A stretch of DNA of 14,484 nucleotides from Candidatus Kapaibacterium sp. (lineage in GTDB: Bacteria; Bacteroidota; Ignavibacteria; Palsa-1295): NCBI GenBank assembly GCA_025450975.1, contig JANWLI010000179.1, positions 1 through 14,484 on the forward strand, read 5' to 3'. The notes under the pieces are model-generated. The model searched no databases. It saw only the letters and a list, made by a program, of their open reading frames with translations, and was not told the DNA's origin. Position numbers and translations under genes: made by a program. Positions 13,331 through 14,484 of the stretch are shown here, piece by piece; the first letter of the stretch is position 1, and each line of letters opens with the position of its first letter.

Positions 13331-13375
13331 CTTTTCCTGAATCCTTTGGCTCCCTGGCTGCATCTAACGTATAGT

Positions 13376-13380
13376 AGGAG
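13376..13380 (+). promoter_or_regulatory. Shine-Dalgarno of the MBL-rhodanese gene
   Basis: AGGAG lies eight bases before ATG 13389 and supports that start. The gene thus has its own strong ribosome binding site, 58 bases after the sigma-factor stop. Confidence 0.7.
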
Positions 13381-13388
13381 ACAGGGAA

Positions 13389-14484
13389 ATGATATTACAG
13401 CAAATCCGATCTGCCGATGGTACGGGCACGCTAACCTATATTATCGGGGACGAAAAAACCAGACAAGCGGCAGTTATTGACCCGAATTTATCCGATGTGG
13501 ACCGTATTGTCGATGTAGTTGACAGCCTCGGGCTGAAACTGACGACGATCGTCGATACCCACACGCATGCTGACCATTATACCGGAGCGCAAGTTCTAAA
13601 AGAGCGTACAGGTGCAAGGATTATCATGCATGCGCTTGCCGGCGGAAAGTGGGAGTTTGTTCATCTTGGCGATGCATTTGGTATTGGCGATATTCTTCGG
13701 GCGAACGTAAAAGTCGCGATCGATCGCTTCGTTGAGGGTGGGGAAACAATTTCAGTTGGCGATCTTACGGTGCAGGCGATCCATACGCCCGGCCATACCA
13801 ACGATCATATTTCCCTGCTTGTCAATGGGCATCTGTTTACTGGTGACGTGCTGCTCGTCGGTCAGGCGGGGCGAAGTGACTTGCCCAGCGGTAATGTCGA
13901 CGAACAGTACACGACGCTGTTTGAAAAGATCATGAAGTTGCCGGAGTCGACGGTTATCCATCCCGGCCATGACTATGAAGGCAACGAGTACACGACGCTT
14001 GCCGCAGAAAAGCGGTCGAATCCGTTTCTGGCGATGCGAAGCAAAGCAGAGTACAAAGCATTTGTGGAAGATTTCTTTCCCCCGGTAGCAGATGCTTTTG
14101 GTAACGGAGTCGTCTTGCAATGCGGCACGCGACGCGTATTCGAAGAGAAAGAGGAATTCACGAACATCACTCCTAAAGAACTTGAGGCGATGATGGTAAC
14201 GGATAAGCCATTGATCATCGACGTGCGTGAGCCGAAGGAACTAGCCCTCTTCGGTGCCATCAGTGGAGTACTTAATATTCCGATGGGCTCGCTGGTTCGT
14301 GGTAAAGTCGATCTCGCCCCGTTCAAAGGGAGAAAGGTCGTCGTTGTCTGTCAGACCGGTGGGCGATCGATCGAGGCCGCGCACTATCTTGTGTCGAAGG
14401 GAATTCGCAACGTCTCTAATCTTGTCGGTGGCACCCTTGGGTGGATCATGGCCGGGAAGCAAGTGTCGAGAGTATCAAAGGAAC
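13389..14484 (+). CDS. Persulfide dioxygenase-type metallo-hydrolase fused to rhodanese (3' truncated by the window)
   Basis: At least 365 residues; the frame is still open at the last base. The N-terminal part is a metallo-beta-lactamase fold of the ETHE1/glyoxalase II branch: THTHADHYTGA (57-67) with the metal ligands His58, His60 and Asp62, TPGHTNDH (133-140) with His136, TGDVLLVGQAGRSDLPSGN (151-169) with Asp153, and HPGHDYEG (191-198) with His194. The GRSDLPSGN loop favours persulfide dioxygenase (glutathione or protein persulfide to sulfite) over glyoxalase II. From about 258 a rhodanese domain follows: LIIDVREPKE (275-284) and the active-site loop VCQTGGRS with Cys321, then VSNLVGGTLGWIMAG, which is normally close to the end of such a domain. 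The order MBL then rhodanese is known from bacterial persulfide dioxygenase-sulfurtransferase fusions (CstB/PRF type). It probably detoxifies sulfide or persulfide in the cytoplasm. It has its own Shine-Dalgarno and 58 bp separate it from the sigma gene. Confidence 0.9.
   Translation, partial: MILQQIRSADGTGTLTYIIGDEKTRQAAVIDPNLSDVDRIVDVVDSLGLKLTTIVDTHTHADHYTGAQVLKERTGARIIMHALAGGKWEFVHLGDAFGIGDILRANVKVAIDRFVEGGETISVGDLTVQAIHTPGHTNDHISLLVNGHLFTGDVLLVGQAGRSDLPSGNVDEQYTTLFEKIMKLPESTVIHPGHDYEGNEYTTLAAEKRSNPFLAMRSKAEYKAFVEDFFPPVADAFGNGVVLQCGTRRVFEEKEEFTNITPKELEAMMVTDKPLIIDVREPKELALFGAISGVLNIPMGSLVRGKVDLAPFKGRKVVVVCQTGGRSIEAAHYLVSKGIRNVSNLVGGTLGWIMAGKQVSRVSKE

Noticed and set aside
13752..14120. 122-residue minus-strand frame in the MBL-rhodanese gene
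   Set aside because: The plus-strand frame has an intact metallo-beta-lactamase ligand set across the same bases; the minus-strand translation shows no recognisable motif.

Overview
The window looks like a piece of a bacterial chromosome with balanced to slightly GC-rich base composition (judged by eye). It is tightly packed, with 4-bp coupled overlaps, several GTG starts, and many starts without a Shine-Dalgarno sequence. A DUF4175-type membrane coiled-coil protein, secreted WD40-like proteins, weak Shine-Dalgarno use and TATATTCG-like boxes (compare the Bacteroidota TAnnTTTG -7 box) suggest the Bacteroidota/Chlorobi/Ignavibacteria ('Kapaibacteria'-like) group. That placement is inference and no single gene proves it.

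Layout. (1) 1-2424 holds housekeeping genes: the 3' end of prmA (ribosomal protein L11 methyltransferase), a short Ppx/GppA phosphatase coupled to it, and a convergent cysteine desulfurase whose 3' end overlaps the phosphatase gene by 20 bp. (2) 2464-5416 is the most unusual part: four tandem genes for small Sec-exported proteins in the order A-B-A'-B'. The B protein is a clear homologue of Hcp, the type VI secretion tube protein, but carries a signal peptide and an extra segment near its N-terminus. B' is the same protein without a 27-residue glycine-rich loop and strand. A and A' share the N-terminal region, carry a calcium-loop (DxNxDGxxD) FG-GAP-like motif, and have two copies each of the very Hcp strand motif that B' lacks. 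Promoter-like elements and terminators appear to have been duplicated with the genes. (3) 5421-8586 is a minus-strand three-gene operon: a GT4 glycosyltransferase, a secreted beta-propeller protein and a small secreted protein, joined by ATGA and GTGA overlaps. (4) 8704-9113 is a hicB-hicA toxin-antitoxin pair. (5) 9188-14484 holds a 1181-residue DUF4175-type protein, an ECF-type sigma factor 12 bp after it, and a metallo-beta-lactamase/rhodanese fusion of the persulfide dioxygenase type that runs off the right edge.

How the parts may work together. PrmA, the phosphatase and the desulfurase are core metabolism. The A/B genes look like a self-contained set of exported, possibly co-assembling Hcp-fold proteins. 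No sheath, baseplate, VgrG or ClpV gene is visible in this window, so a role outside classical type VI secretion is possible but unproven. The sulfur genes (desulfurase and persulfide dioxygenase/rhodanese) lie at opposite ends and need not be functionally linked. I found no tRNA, rRNA, CRISPR array or transposase.
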